A stretch of DNA of 64,000 nucleotides from Nakamurella lactea DSM 19367. GTDB taxonomy: Bacteria > Actinomycetota > Actinomycetes > Mycobacteriales > Nakamurellaceae. A model generated the notes under the pieces. That model was not told the DNA's origin. It searched no databases and was given only the letters and a program-made list of their open reading frames with translations. Below, in pieces: positions 6,196-14,983 of the stretch; position 1 is the stretch's first letter, and every line of letters starts with the position of its first letter. Both the position numbers and the translations under genes were made by a program. The stretch lies in contig NZ_AUFT01000017.1 of the NCBI RefSeq assembly GCF_000426645.1, positions 62,001-126,000 on the forward strand, given 5' to 3'.

Positions 6196-8838
6196 TCAAC
6201 CGGTCGCGGCCGGACGTACTGCCACGGCTGAGTAGTTCCACCTGTCGTTCGCCGGCGCAGAGTCGTGGATGTCAACGACCCCGGGTGTGGTACTCGGAGC
6301 TGCAGTCGACTGCACCCAGAAAGTGTCACCGACGGACGTGTCGACCCGCTGGTGCACGAGCATCTGTCCGCTGACCGGTGTCCGGGCAACGGCCCGGTCC
6401 CAGTCGTTCGCGACCGCGAATGCCCACGAGCCGGGCTCGACCCCCGGCAGGTAGACATCAGGTTCGCCGGTCGGCGCGCTGGCCGCGCCGGCGACGCCCA
6501 CGTCGCCGGCATTCTTGAAGGCGATGACGGTCAACGAGCCGTGGTAACCGGTTCTGCCCGGGACTGCGGTGACCGTGACACCGGTCAGTACCGCCGTCGC
6601 CTTCGCTGACCAGATCTCGGCCGTGCCCGCCTGGATGTTGCTGCGCTTGACCAGCGTCCAGGTCAGCCCGGCCCCGGACACCGTCGCGGCCTGGGATGCG
6701 GAACTCGGCCCGTCATAGGCCACGAATCCAACCAGCACGTCGCCCGGCTGCGTGGTCGAGAACGCCGGTGTTGTCATGGTGTTGGAGGTGTCCCGCGATA
6801 CCTGCGCATCGATCCGTATCTGGGATATCGGAGCCGCCGAGTTGTCCACGTTCACGCTGACCGGTGCGGATGTTGTCGTGTTGCCGGCAGCGTCGGAGGC
6901 AACCGCGGTGAGCGTGTGCTGCCCTTGGGACAGGGATCCGGTCGCCCACGTGGTCATGAACGGTGGGGAAGTCACCGGCACACCGATCGGTGAGCCGTCC
7001 ACGCGGAACGCCACACCGACGACCCCGACGTCGTCGCTCGCGACCGCCGCGACCGGCACGTTGCCGGAGACCGTTGCACCCGCCGCAGGATCACTGATCG
7101 TGACCGACGGTGCGGTGGTGTCCGGTGGCGGGGGCGGCGAGCCGGCCAGCACCTCGACTGCGGCCAGGTTCCAACGGTCTCCGGTCGGCTGCGGATCGCC
7201 GAGCGGGACAAGGGTTCCGCTAGCCTGAGTCGGCGCCACGCGCGACTGCGCCCAGAACGTGTCCCCAGTCCGGCTGTCCACCCATTGGTGCACCAACCGC
7301 TGCCCATCGCCAACGGTGCGAGGCATCCCTCGGTCGTAGTCGTTTCCGACGCCGAAGACCCACGAGCCGTCCGCGGTCGTTGTGAGGTTCACCCCAGGGG
7401 CACCCGTTCGCGAGCCCCCTCCGACCGCAGCTCCCACCCCTGCCGCCCCGGAAAATGCGACGACCGTCAGCGACTGGTCGTACCCGCCGTAGCCGAGGGT
7501 CGAAGTGATCGCGGAGTCCGACAGCCGGCCGGGGGCGGTTGCCTGCCAGATCTCGGAGGTGCCGCTCTGGCTGTTGGCACGTTTGACCAGTGACCATTGC
7601 AGGCCACCGCCGCTGATCTTCGCCGACTCCGCCGCCGAGCCGGGTCCATCTCCACCGACGAAAGCCAGCAGCAGATCACCCGCGGCTCCCGTCGAGAGCT
7701 CGGCGGTCACCGGGCCGGTCCCATCGCTGCTTGCCTGTTGGTCGAGTGCCAGGACGCCCGCCGGCGGCGGCGGAGGAGGCGCGGCGCCGTTGGAAACCGT
7801 GACCTCGGCAATGGGCGACGTACCGATGGTGCCGTTGGCATCGGTGACTTGCGCTGCGAGCCAATGTGCGCCGTTCGTCAACCCATTTGTGTCCCAGGAG
7901 TAGCTGAACGGCGGGGCAGTCACTTCGCTGCCGACCGGCGCTCCGTCCACAATGAACTGGACCCCCTTGCTGCCCACGGGCGGGGTGGCGGCAGCCAGCG
8001 TGACTGTCCCGGCCACGCGCGATCCGTCGATCGGCGCGGTCAACGTGGCCGGTGGCGGTGTCGAGTCCGGATGGACGGTCTCCAGTGTGTTCACAGTGGT
8101 GCCACTGATCTGGACCTTGACGTCCGTCTCGTTGTTTGCCTTGTTGCTCTCCTGGAAGTAATCGAACGGGTCGACGAGGGCACGGAACCAATAGGTTCCG
8201 TCCGGAACGCCGTCGATCGGCACGGACTGGCCCGGGTCGCGATAGTCGTACTCGTCGGCGCCACCGACCGAAATCCCGCGAATGGCTGTCGGGTCGGTGC
8301 AGGTGCCGCCGCTGTAGCCGAACGTGCCGGAATGCGGCAACGTTGAATCGAGAATGTAGGAATCCGCGATGCAGAAGCCGTTCTTCGGGCTCATGGTTAC
8401 CGGATTGCCGACCCCGCCGCCGGGGGCGACCGTATACAGACCGAAGGCGGCCATCGGAAAGTGGAAGTGCCCGTGCTCGGCGTGGTAGACGAACGCCCCA
8501 CCGATCCGCACCTGCTTGGCGATCGTCCAGTTCCCGGCTGCGTCGTGCGTGTAGATCCGTTGCAGGCCCTGGTAGTCGCCGGAGGCGTTGTTGTACAGCG
8601 GCTTGATCTCCAGCGGCCCGGAACCGGCGTTGTACAGAAGATGGGTGTAGCGCAGTTCTCTGCCGGTGCCGGTCTGGACGATTGACATGTCGCTCGGCGG
8701 AATGATGTTCTGCAGGTCCGGATAGTGGAGCGTGCCTGCTGGAGCAGCCACGCTTGGTGTGGTTCCGGTCGCCGCTCCGACAGCCACCAGTGACAGCACA
8801 CCTAGGGCAACTAATCCCTTTCGGAGAAGCGCCTTCAT
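6196..8838 (-). CDS. Secreted lysyl-oxidase-family protein with Ig-like domains and a duplicated C-terminal module
   Basis: The 880-residue protein begins with a Sec signal peptide (KALLRKG, then a hydrophobic core, cleaved near AAPA at about 31-34). The ATG at 8838 follows AGGAG by five bases; the frame runs further upstream without looking like protein. Residues ~35-250 match the lysyl oxidase fold: a copper-type cluster H119-x-x-H122-x-H124-x-H126 with the same spacing as animal lysyl oxidase, then C156, C180, a GIS-x-G-x-x-D-E-Y segment and VDP-x-D-Y-x-x-E-x-x-x-x-NN. Two Ig-like domains follow (~262-350 and ~573-665). Each precedes one copy of a ~200-residue beta-rich module (362-565 and 671-876) that shares W-x-LVKR, SGTSEIW/AGTAEIW and GDTFW motifs. 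By eye, the residues that form the lysyl tyrosylquinone cofactor in animals are replaced (P212, I244), so amine oxidase activity is uncertain. There is no membrane anchor or sortase signal. Confidence 0.85.
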   Translation of the reverse strand: MKALLRKGLVALGVLSLVAVGAATGTTPSVAAPAGTLHYPDLQNIIPPSDMSIVQTGTGRELRYTHLLYNAGSGPLEIKPLYNNASGDYQGLQRIYTHDAAGNWTIAKQVRIGGAFVYHAEHGHFHFPMAAFGLYTVAPGGGVGNPVTMSPKNGFCIADSYILDSTLPHSGTFGYSGGTCTDPTAIRGISVGGADEYDYRDPGQSVPIDGVPDGTYWFRALVDPFDYFQESNKANNETDVKVQISGTTVNTLETVHPDSTPPPATLTAPIDGSRVAGTVTLAAATPPVGSKGVQFIVDGAPVGSEVTAPPFSYSWDTNGLTNGAHWLAAQVTDANGTIGTSPIAEVTVSNGAAPPPPPPAGVLALDQQASSDGTGPVTAELSTGAAGDLLLAFVGGDGPGSAAESAKISGGGLQWSLVKRANSQSGTSEIWQATAPGRLSDSAITSTLGYGGYDQSLTVVAFSGAAGVGAAVGGGSRTGAPGVNLTTTADGSWVFGVGNDYDRGMPRTVGDGQRLVHQWVDSRTGDTFWAQSRVAPTQASGTLVPLGDPQPTGDRWNLAAVEVLAGSPPPPPDTTAPSVTISDPAAGATVSGNVPVAAVASDDVGVVGVAFRVDGSPIGVPVTSPPFMTTWATGSLSQGQHTLTAVASDAAGNTTTSAPVSVNVDNSAAPISQIRIDAQVSRDTSNTMTTPAFSTTQPGDVLVGFVAYDGPSSASQAATVSGAGLTWTLVKRSNIQAGTAEIWSAKATAVLTGVTVTAVPGRTGYHGSLTVIAFKNAGDVGVAGAASAPTGEPDVYLPGVEPGSWAFAVANDWDRAVARTPVSGQMLVHQRVDTSVGDTFWVQSTAAPSTTPGVVDIHDSAPANDRWNYSAVAVRPAATG

Positions 8839-9208
8839 CGGGACTCCTGTCTGGTTGGCCGCTCGTGTCACCTGACCGGACCGCCACGTCTTGATCGTTG
8901 GGCGAACGGACGTCCGTGTCAACAGCTTCTGAACCCTGATCGCTCGACCGGTCGATGTGGTCGTTCCGGCGCTGACCGGCAACATTCCAGAGAACCGACT
9001 GGCACCCTTGGATACACGATGGCCGGTCGATCCCGGAGGCGTCCGACCCATCCGATGTTCGCCCAACACTGACCGCCGGTCACCGCCACACCTGGCGGCC
9101 GGCAGCGCTAGGCTGGTAGCGACCCCCCTCCGGTTGCGGAACGGGGGTTTCTGCCGTGCCCCGTCCCGGACGTGCGCGGTTCGCAGTCGATCGAGGGCAG
9201 GTACCCGA
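8839..9208. other. Intergenic region between the divergent lysyl-oxidase-like gene and mfd
   Basis: These 370 bases separate two divergent genes and should hold both promoters. I see no convincing gene. Frames that extend either neighbour into the region give Arg/Pro-rich, low-quality protein. The only clear structure is the hairpin at 9122-9148. Confidence 0.6.
9122..9150 (+). terminator. Terminator-like hairpin in the mfd leader region
   Basis: Six base pairs (9122-9127 with 9143-9148), a small internal loop, four more pairs (9129-9132 with 9137-9140) and a GTTG loop are followed by TTT. It lies 59 bases before the mfd start. If mfd is transcribed from further upstream it would be an attenuator; otherwise it may stop unrelated transcription. 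Confidence 0.35.
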
Positions 9209-12200
9209 GTGAGCACAGTAGTCGGCCATCCAGCAGCACTGTCCGGCCTGACGGAAACGGTCCTGGCCGATCCGTTCTTCACCGACATCACCGCCGGCGC
9301 CGGTGCCCCGGCCAGGACCATCGTCGGTCCTACCGGCATCCGGCCGTTCGTCTCCGCCGCGCTGGCCGGCACCGGCAGCACTGTGCTGCTGGTGACCGCC
9401 ACGGGCCGGGAGGCCGAGATCGCCACCGACGCGATCACCGACCTACTGGGCCCCGACACGGCGATGATCTTCTCCAGTTGGGAAACGCTGCCGCACGAAC
9501 GACTCTCTCCCCGGGCCGACACCGTCGGCCGGCGGTTGGCCGTGCTGCGCAGGCTGGCGCATCCGACCGAAACCCCGCTGCAGGTGGTCGTGACGACGGT
9601 CCGGTCGCTGATCCAGCCGATGGCGCCGAGTCTCGGCGACATCGTGCCGGTACGGCTGCGGGCCGGCGACGAGGTCGACCTGACCGAGCTGGTGAACCGC
9701 CTCGTCGACCTCGCCTACACCCGGGTCGACATGGTGGAGAAGCGTGGCGAGATCGCCGTCCGCGGCGGCATTCTCGACGTCTTCCCACCGACGGCGCCGC
9801 ACCCGGTGCGGGTGGAGTTCTGGGGTGACGAGGTCACCGAGCTGCGCGAGTTCGCCGTCACCGACCAGCGTTCGATGGGCGACGTCGACGAGCTGGAGGC
9901 CGCCCCCTGCCGGGAGATCCTGCTTACCGACGACGTCCGGCAGCACGCGGCGGCGCTGTCCGCGAACGCCACCGGTGACCCGACGCTGGCCGAGATGCTG
10001 GCGAAGATTGCCGACGGCGTCGGCGTGGAAGGGATGGAATCGCTGCTGCCGGCGCTGATGCCGGGCCGGCTGGTCCTGCTGCCGAGCCTGATGCCCGAGG
10101 GCACGCATGTGCTGCTGGCCGACCCGGAGCGGATCCGCCGCCGGGCGGAGGATCTGGTGCGCACCGGGCAGGAGTTCCTGGCCGCCTCCTGGATGGCGGC
10201 GGCCACCGGCGGCAAGGCGCCGATCGACCTCGGTGAATCTGCCTACCGGGAATTGGACGACGTGCTGGACACCGTGCGGGATGCGGACCTACCGCTGTGG
10301 CGGCTCGCCCCGTTCGGCACCGAGGACGCCAGCCAGGATTCCGCCGACCATCCGGTCGCCAGGGCCATCACCCCCTACCGCGGCGACATCAAGGCCGCGG
10401 TGGCCGACAGCGAGCGCCGGATGGCCGAGGGCGGGCGCACCGTGCTGGTGGTGCCGGCGGCCGGCACGGCCAGCCGAGCGGCGGAACGGCTGGCCGAGGC
10501 CGACCTCGGCGTGATCGTCGCGACACCGCCGATGACGGAGCAGCCGCGGGCCGATGTGGTGACCGTCGCGGTCGGCCGGCTGGACGACGGCTTCGAGCTG
10601 ACGGCGTCGAACCTGGCGGTGGTGACCGAGGCCGACCTGACCGGAAACCGTGGCGCCGCACCGGAATCGGTGAAGATGCCGTCCCGTCGGCGGAACGCGA
10701 TCGACCCGGTCGCGCTGACCCCGGGCGACTACGTGGTGCACTCCCAGCACGGCATCGGCAAGTTCGTGGACATGGTGTCCCGGACCAGCGGCGGCGCGCA
10801 GCGCGAGTACTTGGTGGTCGAGTACGCCCCCAGCAAGCGCGGGCATCCGGGGGACCGGCTGTTCGTACCCACGGACGCGCTGGACCAACTGAGCAAGTAC
10901 GTCGGCGGCGAGGTGCCGGCGCTCAACAAGCTCGGCGGCTCCGACTGGGCCAAGACCAAAGGCCGGGCCCGCAAGGCGGTCCGGCAGATTGCGGCGAAGC
11001 TGGTGCAGGTGTACGCGGCCCGGGCGTCGGCGCCCGGCCACCCGTTCGCGCCGGACACCCCCTGGCAGCGGGAGTTGGAGGACGCCTTCCCGTTCACCGA
11101 GACTCCCGACCAGATGGCCGCCATCGACGAGGTGAAGGCCGATATGGAGAAGCCGGCCCCGATGGACCGGGTGATCTCCGGCGACGTCGGATACGGCAAG
11201 ACCGAGATCGCCGTCCGGGCGGCGTTCAAGGCGGTGCAGGACGGCAAGCAGGTGGTGGTGCTGGTGCCGACCACACTGTTGGCGCAGCAACATCTTTCGA
11301 CGTTCAGCGAGCGCATGTCGGCGTTCCCGGTGACGGTTCGCGGGCTGTCCAGGTTCACCGACGATGCCGAAGCGAAGCAGACCGTTGCCGGCCTGGCGGA
11401 CGGCAGCGTTGACATCGTCATCGGCACCCACCGGCTGCTGCAGCCGAGCATCCGGTACAAGGATCTGGGTCTGGTGGTGGTCGACGAGGAACAGCGGTTC
11501 GGCGTCGAGCACAAGGAGCACATCACCGCGCTGCGGGCGCACGTCGACATGCTGACCATGTCGGCCACCCCGATCCCGCGGACCCTGGAGATGACCCTGG
11601 CCGGCATCCGTGAGATGTCCACGATCGCCACCCCGCCGGAGGAGCGGCACCCGATCCTGACCTATGTCGGCGCGTTCGACGACAAGTTGGTGGCCGCGGC
11701 CATCCGCCGGGAGCTGCTGCGCGACGGGCAGGTGTTCTTCGTGCACAACCGGGTCAAGGACATCGACGCGGTGGCCAAGCGGATCCGCGAGGCGGTGCCG
11801 GAGGCCAGGGTCGCGGTCGGCCACGGCCAGATGAAGGAGGACGCCCTTGAGAAGGTGATCAACGGCTTCTGGCAGCGGGACTTCGACGTGCTGATCTGCA
11901 CCACCATCGTCGAGACCGGCCTGGACATCTCGAACGCGAATACCCTGATCGTCGACCATGCCGAGATCCTCGGCCTGTCGCAGATGCACCAGCTGCGCGG
12001 CCGGGTCGGCCGCGGCCGCGAACGTGGCTACGCCTACTTCCTGTACCCGGGCGAGAAGGCGCTGACGGAGACCGCACACGACCGGCTGGCCACCATCGCG
12101 CAGCATTCCGACCTCGGCGCCGGAATGGCAGTGGCGATGCGCGATCTGGAGATCCGCGGTGCCGGCTCGATCCTGGGAGCCGAGCAGAGCGGGCACATCG

Positions 12201-12775
12201 CCGGGGTCGGCTTCGACCTCTACGTCCGGCTGGTCGGCGAGGCGGTGACGGCGTTCAAGAAGGCCGCCGGGGCGGCGTCCGGCGACGTGGTCGAGGAGGA
12301 GCCGGCCGAGGTGCGGATCGAACTGCCGATCGACGCCAGCCTGCCGCACGACTACATCCCTACCGAACGGCTCCGGCTGGACGGCTACCGCAAGATCGCC
12401 GCGGCCACCGATGCCGAACAACTGGCGGCCGTGCGCGCCGAGCTGCTGGATCGGTACGGGCCGTTCGGCGCCGAGGTGGAGAACCTGTTCGCGGTGGCCA
12501 CCTTCCGCCAGCTGGCCAGGACCGCCGGGCTCACCGAGGTGGTGCTCGGTCCGCAAGGGTTGCGGTTCGGCAAGCTCGAGCTCCCGGACTCGGTGCAGCT
12601 GCGGATGGCCCGTCTGTACCCGGGATCGAAGTACAAGCCGGCGAACGGCGTGCTGACGCTGCGCACCCCGACCGAGGGCAGCGGCATGGCCGCGCCGGCT
12701 TTGCGGGACGTCGCGCTGCTGGAGTACTGCGGGCGAGTGCTGCGCGATCTCGCGCCGGCGCCGGTGGGTGCCTGA
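9209..12775 (+). CDS. mfd: Transcription-repair coupling factor Mfd
   Basis: Mfd is a DNA translocase that pushes stalled RNA polymerase off damaged template and recruits UvrA. The 1188-residue protein has the full architecture: UvrB-like N-terminal domains, the RNA-polymerase-interacting Tudor-like domain starting near residue 506 ([13 protein letters not shown]), two RecA-like motor domains with Walker [10 protein letters not shown] (658-666) and DEEQRFG (759-765), the TRG/RecG-like segment [17 protein letters not shown], and a C-terminal D7 domain. I chose the GTG at 9209, seven bases after GAGGGCAGG. The frame stays open to 8957, but the extra residues do not resemble Mfd. In Mycobacterium tuberculosis, as I recall, mfd is followed directly by mazG; here a 37-kb polysaccharide locus lies between them. 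Confidence 0.97.
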   Translation: MSTVVGHPAALSGLTETVLADPFFTDITAGAGAPARTIVGPTGIRPFVSAALAGTGSTVLLVTATGREAEIATDAITDLLGPDTAMIFSSWETLPHERLSPRADTVGRRLAVLRRLAHPTETPLQVVVTTVRSLIQPMAPSLGDIVPVRLRAGDEVDLTELVNRLVDLAYTRVDMVEKRGEIAVRGGILDVFPPTAPHPVRVEFWGDEVTELREFAVTDQRSMGDVDELEAAPCREILLTDDVRQHAAALSANATGDPTLAEMLAKIADGVGVEGMESLLPALMPGRLVLLPSLMPEGTHVLLADPERIRRRAEDLVRTGQEFLAASWMAAATGGKAPIDLGESAYRELDDVLDTVRDADLPLWRLAPFGTEDASQDSADHPVARAITPYRGDIKAAVADSERRMAEGGRTVLVVPAAGTASRAAERLAEADLGVIVATPPMTEQPRADVVTVAVGRLDDGFELTASNLAVVTEADLTGNRGAAPESVKMPSRRRNAIDPVALTPGDYVVHSQHGIGKFVDMVSRTSGGAQREYLVVEYAPSKRGHPGDRLFVPTDALDQLSKYVGGEVPALNKLGGSDWAKTKGRARKAVRQIAAKLVQVYAARASAPGHPFAPDTPWQRELEDAFPFTETPDQMAAIDEVKADMEKPAPMDRVISGDVGYGKTEIAVRAAFKAVQDGKQVVVLVPTTLLAQQHLSTFSERMSAFPVTVRGLSRFTDDAEAKQTVAGLADGSVDIVIGTHRLLQPSIRYKDLGLVVVDEEQRFGVEHKEHITALRAHVDMLTMSATPIPRTLEMTLAGIREMSTIATPPEERHPILTYVGAFDDKLVAAAIRRELLRDGQVFFVHNRVKDIDAVAKRIREAVPEARVAVGHGQMKEDALEKVINGFWQRDFDVLICTTIVETGLDISNANTLIVDHAEILGLSQMHQLRGRVGRGRERGYAYFLYPGEKALTETAHDRLATIAQHSDLGAGMAVAMRDLEIRGAGSILGAEQSGHIAGVGFDLYVRLVGEAVTAFKKAAGAASGDVVEEEPAEVRIELPIDASLPHDYIPTERLRLDGYRKIAAATDAEQLAAVRAELLDRYGPFGAEVENLFAVATFRQLARTAGLTEVVLGPQGLRFGKLELPDSVQLRMARLYPGSKYKPANGVLTLRTPTEGSGMAAPALRDVALLEYCGRVLRDLAPAPVGA

Positions 12776-13263
12776 CTCTCTTCGCCCGGATCCGCACCGC
12801 CCGGATTCGCGCTGCCTGATCCGCGCTGCCTGGATTCGCGCTGCCTGATCCGCTGCCTGTTCGCTCTGGCGTCCGCGACTCGCCGCACGTTCTTCGTGGC
12901 CTTGTCGAGCCTGATTGCGGCCGATCGGGTGGGCTCAGCCGTCGCAATGTTGCCGACCATCGTCGTGCCGACAGAGAGTCGTCATCGTTACTCCATTCGA
13001 GGGGGTGACGCCCACGTCGGTGCGAAGACCCTCGATCCATCCAGGACGTCGACCTGCGGAAACACGTTCGATGCCACCCAGGCGTGCTCTAGGGTCCATG
13101 GCGTGCAGTAATCGTTCTTCCTCGCAGGTGTGGCATTGACCCCTGATTGGCGTATCCAAGACGCCATCTGCTCACTCCGTGTAGTAGATTCATTCGTTCG
13201 AGCAGCCGTCGACCCGATTGGGGTATAGGGATCCGGCTAGACTCGGCATAAGGTCTACTCGCA
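12776..13263. other. Non-coding stretch between mfd and the polysaccharide locus
   Basis: About 490 bases contain no believable gene on either strand. The first part holds a short tandem repeat (12803-12859). The last ~100 bases are less GC-rich (around GGTATAGGGATC and TAGACT at 13220-13245) and probably contain the promoter of the locus, but I cannot identify a convincing -35/-10 pair. Confidence 0.5.
12803..12859. repeat. Tandem repeat, 29-base unit, about two copies
   Basis: A unit beginning GGATTCGCGCTGCCTGATCC occurs at 12803-12831 and again from 12832, the second copy lacking two bases. Further partial GCTGCCTG copies flank it. It lies just after the mfd stop codon, in non-coding sequence. 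Confidence 0.7.
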
Positions 13264-14982
13264 GTGATCAATTCGGCCGCCAAATCGGGGGACACAGTGG
13301 ATTCGCCCATCACAGTAAGTGAGCGAGCCCGCACAGCGTCTGGGGCAGCCACCGAGCGAAAGACGCTACCCATGGGGCAGAAGACCAAGACCGCAGGTGA
13401 GACCGCGCTGCTCGCACGCCGGTCGGCGGCGAAGCTGGCGAGGGCCGAGCAGATCGAGCTGGACGAACTCGACGAACTGGCGCGCGAGATCGACGCCCTG
13501 GACTACGACGAGGACACCCGCTCGCTCGAGGGCGAGCCGACCGACACCGTCCAGGCACGCGTGGTCGACCCGGGCAGCGGGAACGGCGCACGACGGTTCC
13601 CGGCATGGTGCCGGCGGTACGTCGGATTGCTGATCGGAGCAGACGTCGCCGTCGGCGCGGTCGGCTTGTTGATCGCCAACGCCGTTCCGTCGATGTTCGG
13701 CGCGTTCGGCGATCTGCCAATGGTGGCGCTGGTGCTGGCTCCCGTCTGGGCGCTGGCGATCGGGATGCTGCACGGGTACGACCACAGCCGGATCGGCGTG
13801 GGCAGCGACGAACTGCGGTCGGTGTTCAAGGCGCTGGTGGCGTGCGTCGCCGTGGGTGGCTTCGCCGCGGCGCTGTTCCCGGAGACCTGGGTGCGCACGG
13901 TCCTGGTCACCGTCCCGGCGATGGCAGCGCTGAGCCTGCTGGTCCGTCTGGTCAGCCGAAGGTCGTTGCACCGCAGGCAGTCCAAGGGGCAGGACGTGCG
14001 CAGTGTGCTGCTCGTCGGCAGCTCGCGGGCAGTCACCACGCTCGCCGACACGTTCGCTCGCGAGGCGCACAGCGGCATGCGCGTCGCTGCCGTGTGCGTG
14101 CCCGCCGGCGACGACATCACCGCCGTGCAGGAGGCGAAGCTGCCGCTGGCCGGTGATCTGGAGGACGTGGCCGCCGTGATCAGCGAGTTCGGGGTCGACG
14201 CCGTCGCGGTGACAGCGGGTACCGACCAGGGATTCCTGCGGACGCTGGCCTGGTCGCTGGAAGGGACCGAAGTCGAGCTGTTGGTCGACCCCGGCCTGGT
14301 CGAGGTGGCCGGACCACGGCTGCACATCCGCCCGTTCGTCGGAATGCCGCTGCTGCACGTTGAGCAACCGACCTTCACCGGCTGGAAGCGGGTGTTCAAG
14401 ACGGCCACCGATCTGCTGACGGCGGGTCTGGCGATGATTGTGCTCTCGCCGCTGTTCCTGATCGTGGCCATCGCGATCAAGCGCGAGGATCGCGGGCCGG
14501 TCTTCTACAAGCAGGCGCGGGTCGGCCGCGGTGGCACCCACTTCACGATGTGGAAGTTCCGGTCGATGAGCGTCGGTGCCGACAAGCGCGACGATGTGCT
14601 GACGGCGGACAACGACGGCAACGGGGTGCTCTACAAGAGCAAGAACGATCCGCGGGTCACCAAGGTCGGAGCGTTCATCCGCAAGTACTCGATCGACGAA
14701 CTACCGCAGCTGATCAATGTGCTGAACCGGACCATGTCGCTGGTCGGACCGCGGCCCTGTCTGGAGAAGGAACTCGAGGGATTCAAACTGGCCGGGCAGC
14801 GCCGGCTGCTGGTGACTCCGGGACTCACCGGCCTGTGGCAGATCAACGGTCGGTCGGACCTGAGCCTGGAGCAGTCGATCCGACTCGACCTGAGATACGT
14901 AGAGAACTGGACCTTCACCGGTGATCTGTTGATCATCTGGAAAACTTTCTTTGCCGTGCTCGGCAGAAGAGGCGCGTACTGA
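13264..14982 (+). CDS. Polyprenyl glycosylphosphotransferase (initiating sugar-1-phosphate transferase of the exopolysaccharide)
   Basis: The enzyme moves a sugar 1-phosphate from a nucleotide sugar to undecaprenyl phosphate and so starts each repeat unit. The 572-residue protein has a soluble acidic N-terminus, a block of membrane helices at about 118-235, a CoA-binding-like Rossmann segment (VRSVLLVGSSRAV, ~246) and the bacterial sugar-transferase domain from ~378. That domain shows a membrane re-entrant helix, PVFYKQARVGRGG, WKFRSM, KYSIDELPQL, SLVGPRPCLEKE and GLTGLWQINGRSD, all hallmarks of the WbaP/WcaJ/CpsE group. Two starts are possible: GTG at 13264 and GTG at 13297, the latter closer to GGGGGA. 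The gene opens the locus and is followed after one base by the giant secreted protein. Confidence 0.93.
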   Translation: MINSAAKSGDTVDSPITVSERARTASGAATERKTLPMGQKTKTAGETALLARRSAAKLARAEQIELDELDELAREIDALDYDEDTRSLEGEPTDTVQARVVDPGSGNGARRFPAWCRRYVGLLIGADVAVGAVGLLIANAVPSMFGAFGDLPMVALVLAPVWALAIGMLHGYDHSRIGVGSDELRSVFKALVACVAVGGFAAALFPETWVRTVLVTVPAMAALSLLVRLVSRRSLHRRQSKGQDVRSVLLVGSSRAVTTLADTFAREAHSGMRVAAVCVPAGDDITAVQEAKLPLAGDLEDVAAVISEFGVDAVAVTAGTDQGFLRTLAWSLEGTEVELLVDPGLVEVAGPRLHIRPFVGMPLLHVEQPTFTGWKRVFKTATDLLTAGLAMIVLSPLFLIVAIAIKREDRGPVFYKQARVGRGGTHFTMWKFRSMSVGADKRDDVLTADNDGNGVLYKSKNDPRVTKVGAFIRKYSIDELPQLINVLNRTMSLVGPRPCLEKELEGFKLAGQRRLLVTPGLTGLWQINGRSDLSLEQSIRLDLRYVENWTFTGDLLIIWKTFFAVLGRRGAY

Positions 14983-14983
14983 C

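Noticed and set aside
8957-9208. In-frame extension of mfd to 8957, and of the lysyl-oxidase-like gene to 9642.
   Set aside because: The extra residues are compositionally poor and unlike either family; good ribosome-binding sites support 9209 and 8838.
10289-12556. Long open frame antisense to mfd (755 codons), with similar ones opposite glmU, the sugar transferase and the DUF4012 gene.
   Set aside because: High-GC DNA keeps the antisense frame open by codon bias. The translations are His/Gln/Arg-rich without domain signatures.
12896-13139. Small frames in the mfd-to-sugar-transferase gap.
   Set aside because: No ribosome-binding site, no plausible composition and no homology that I recognise.
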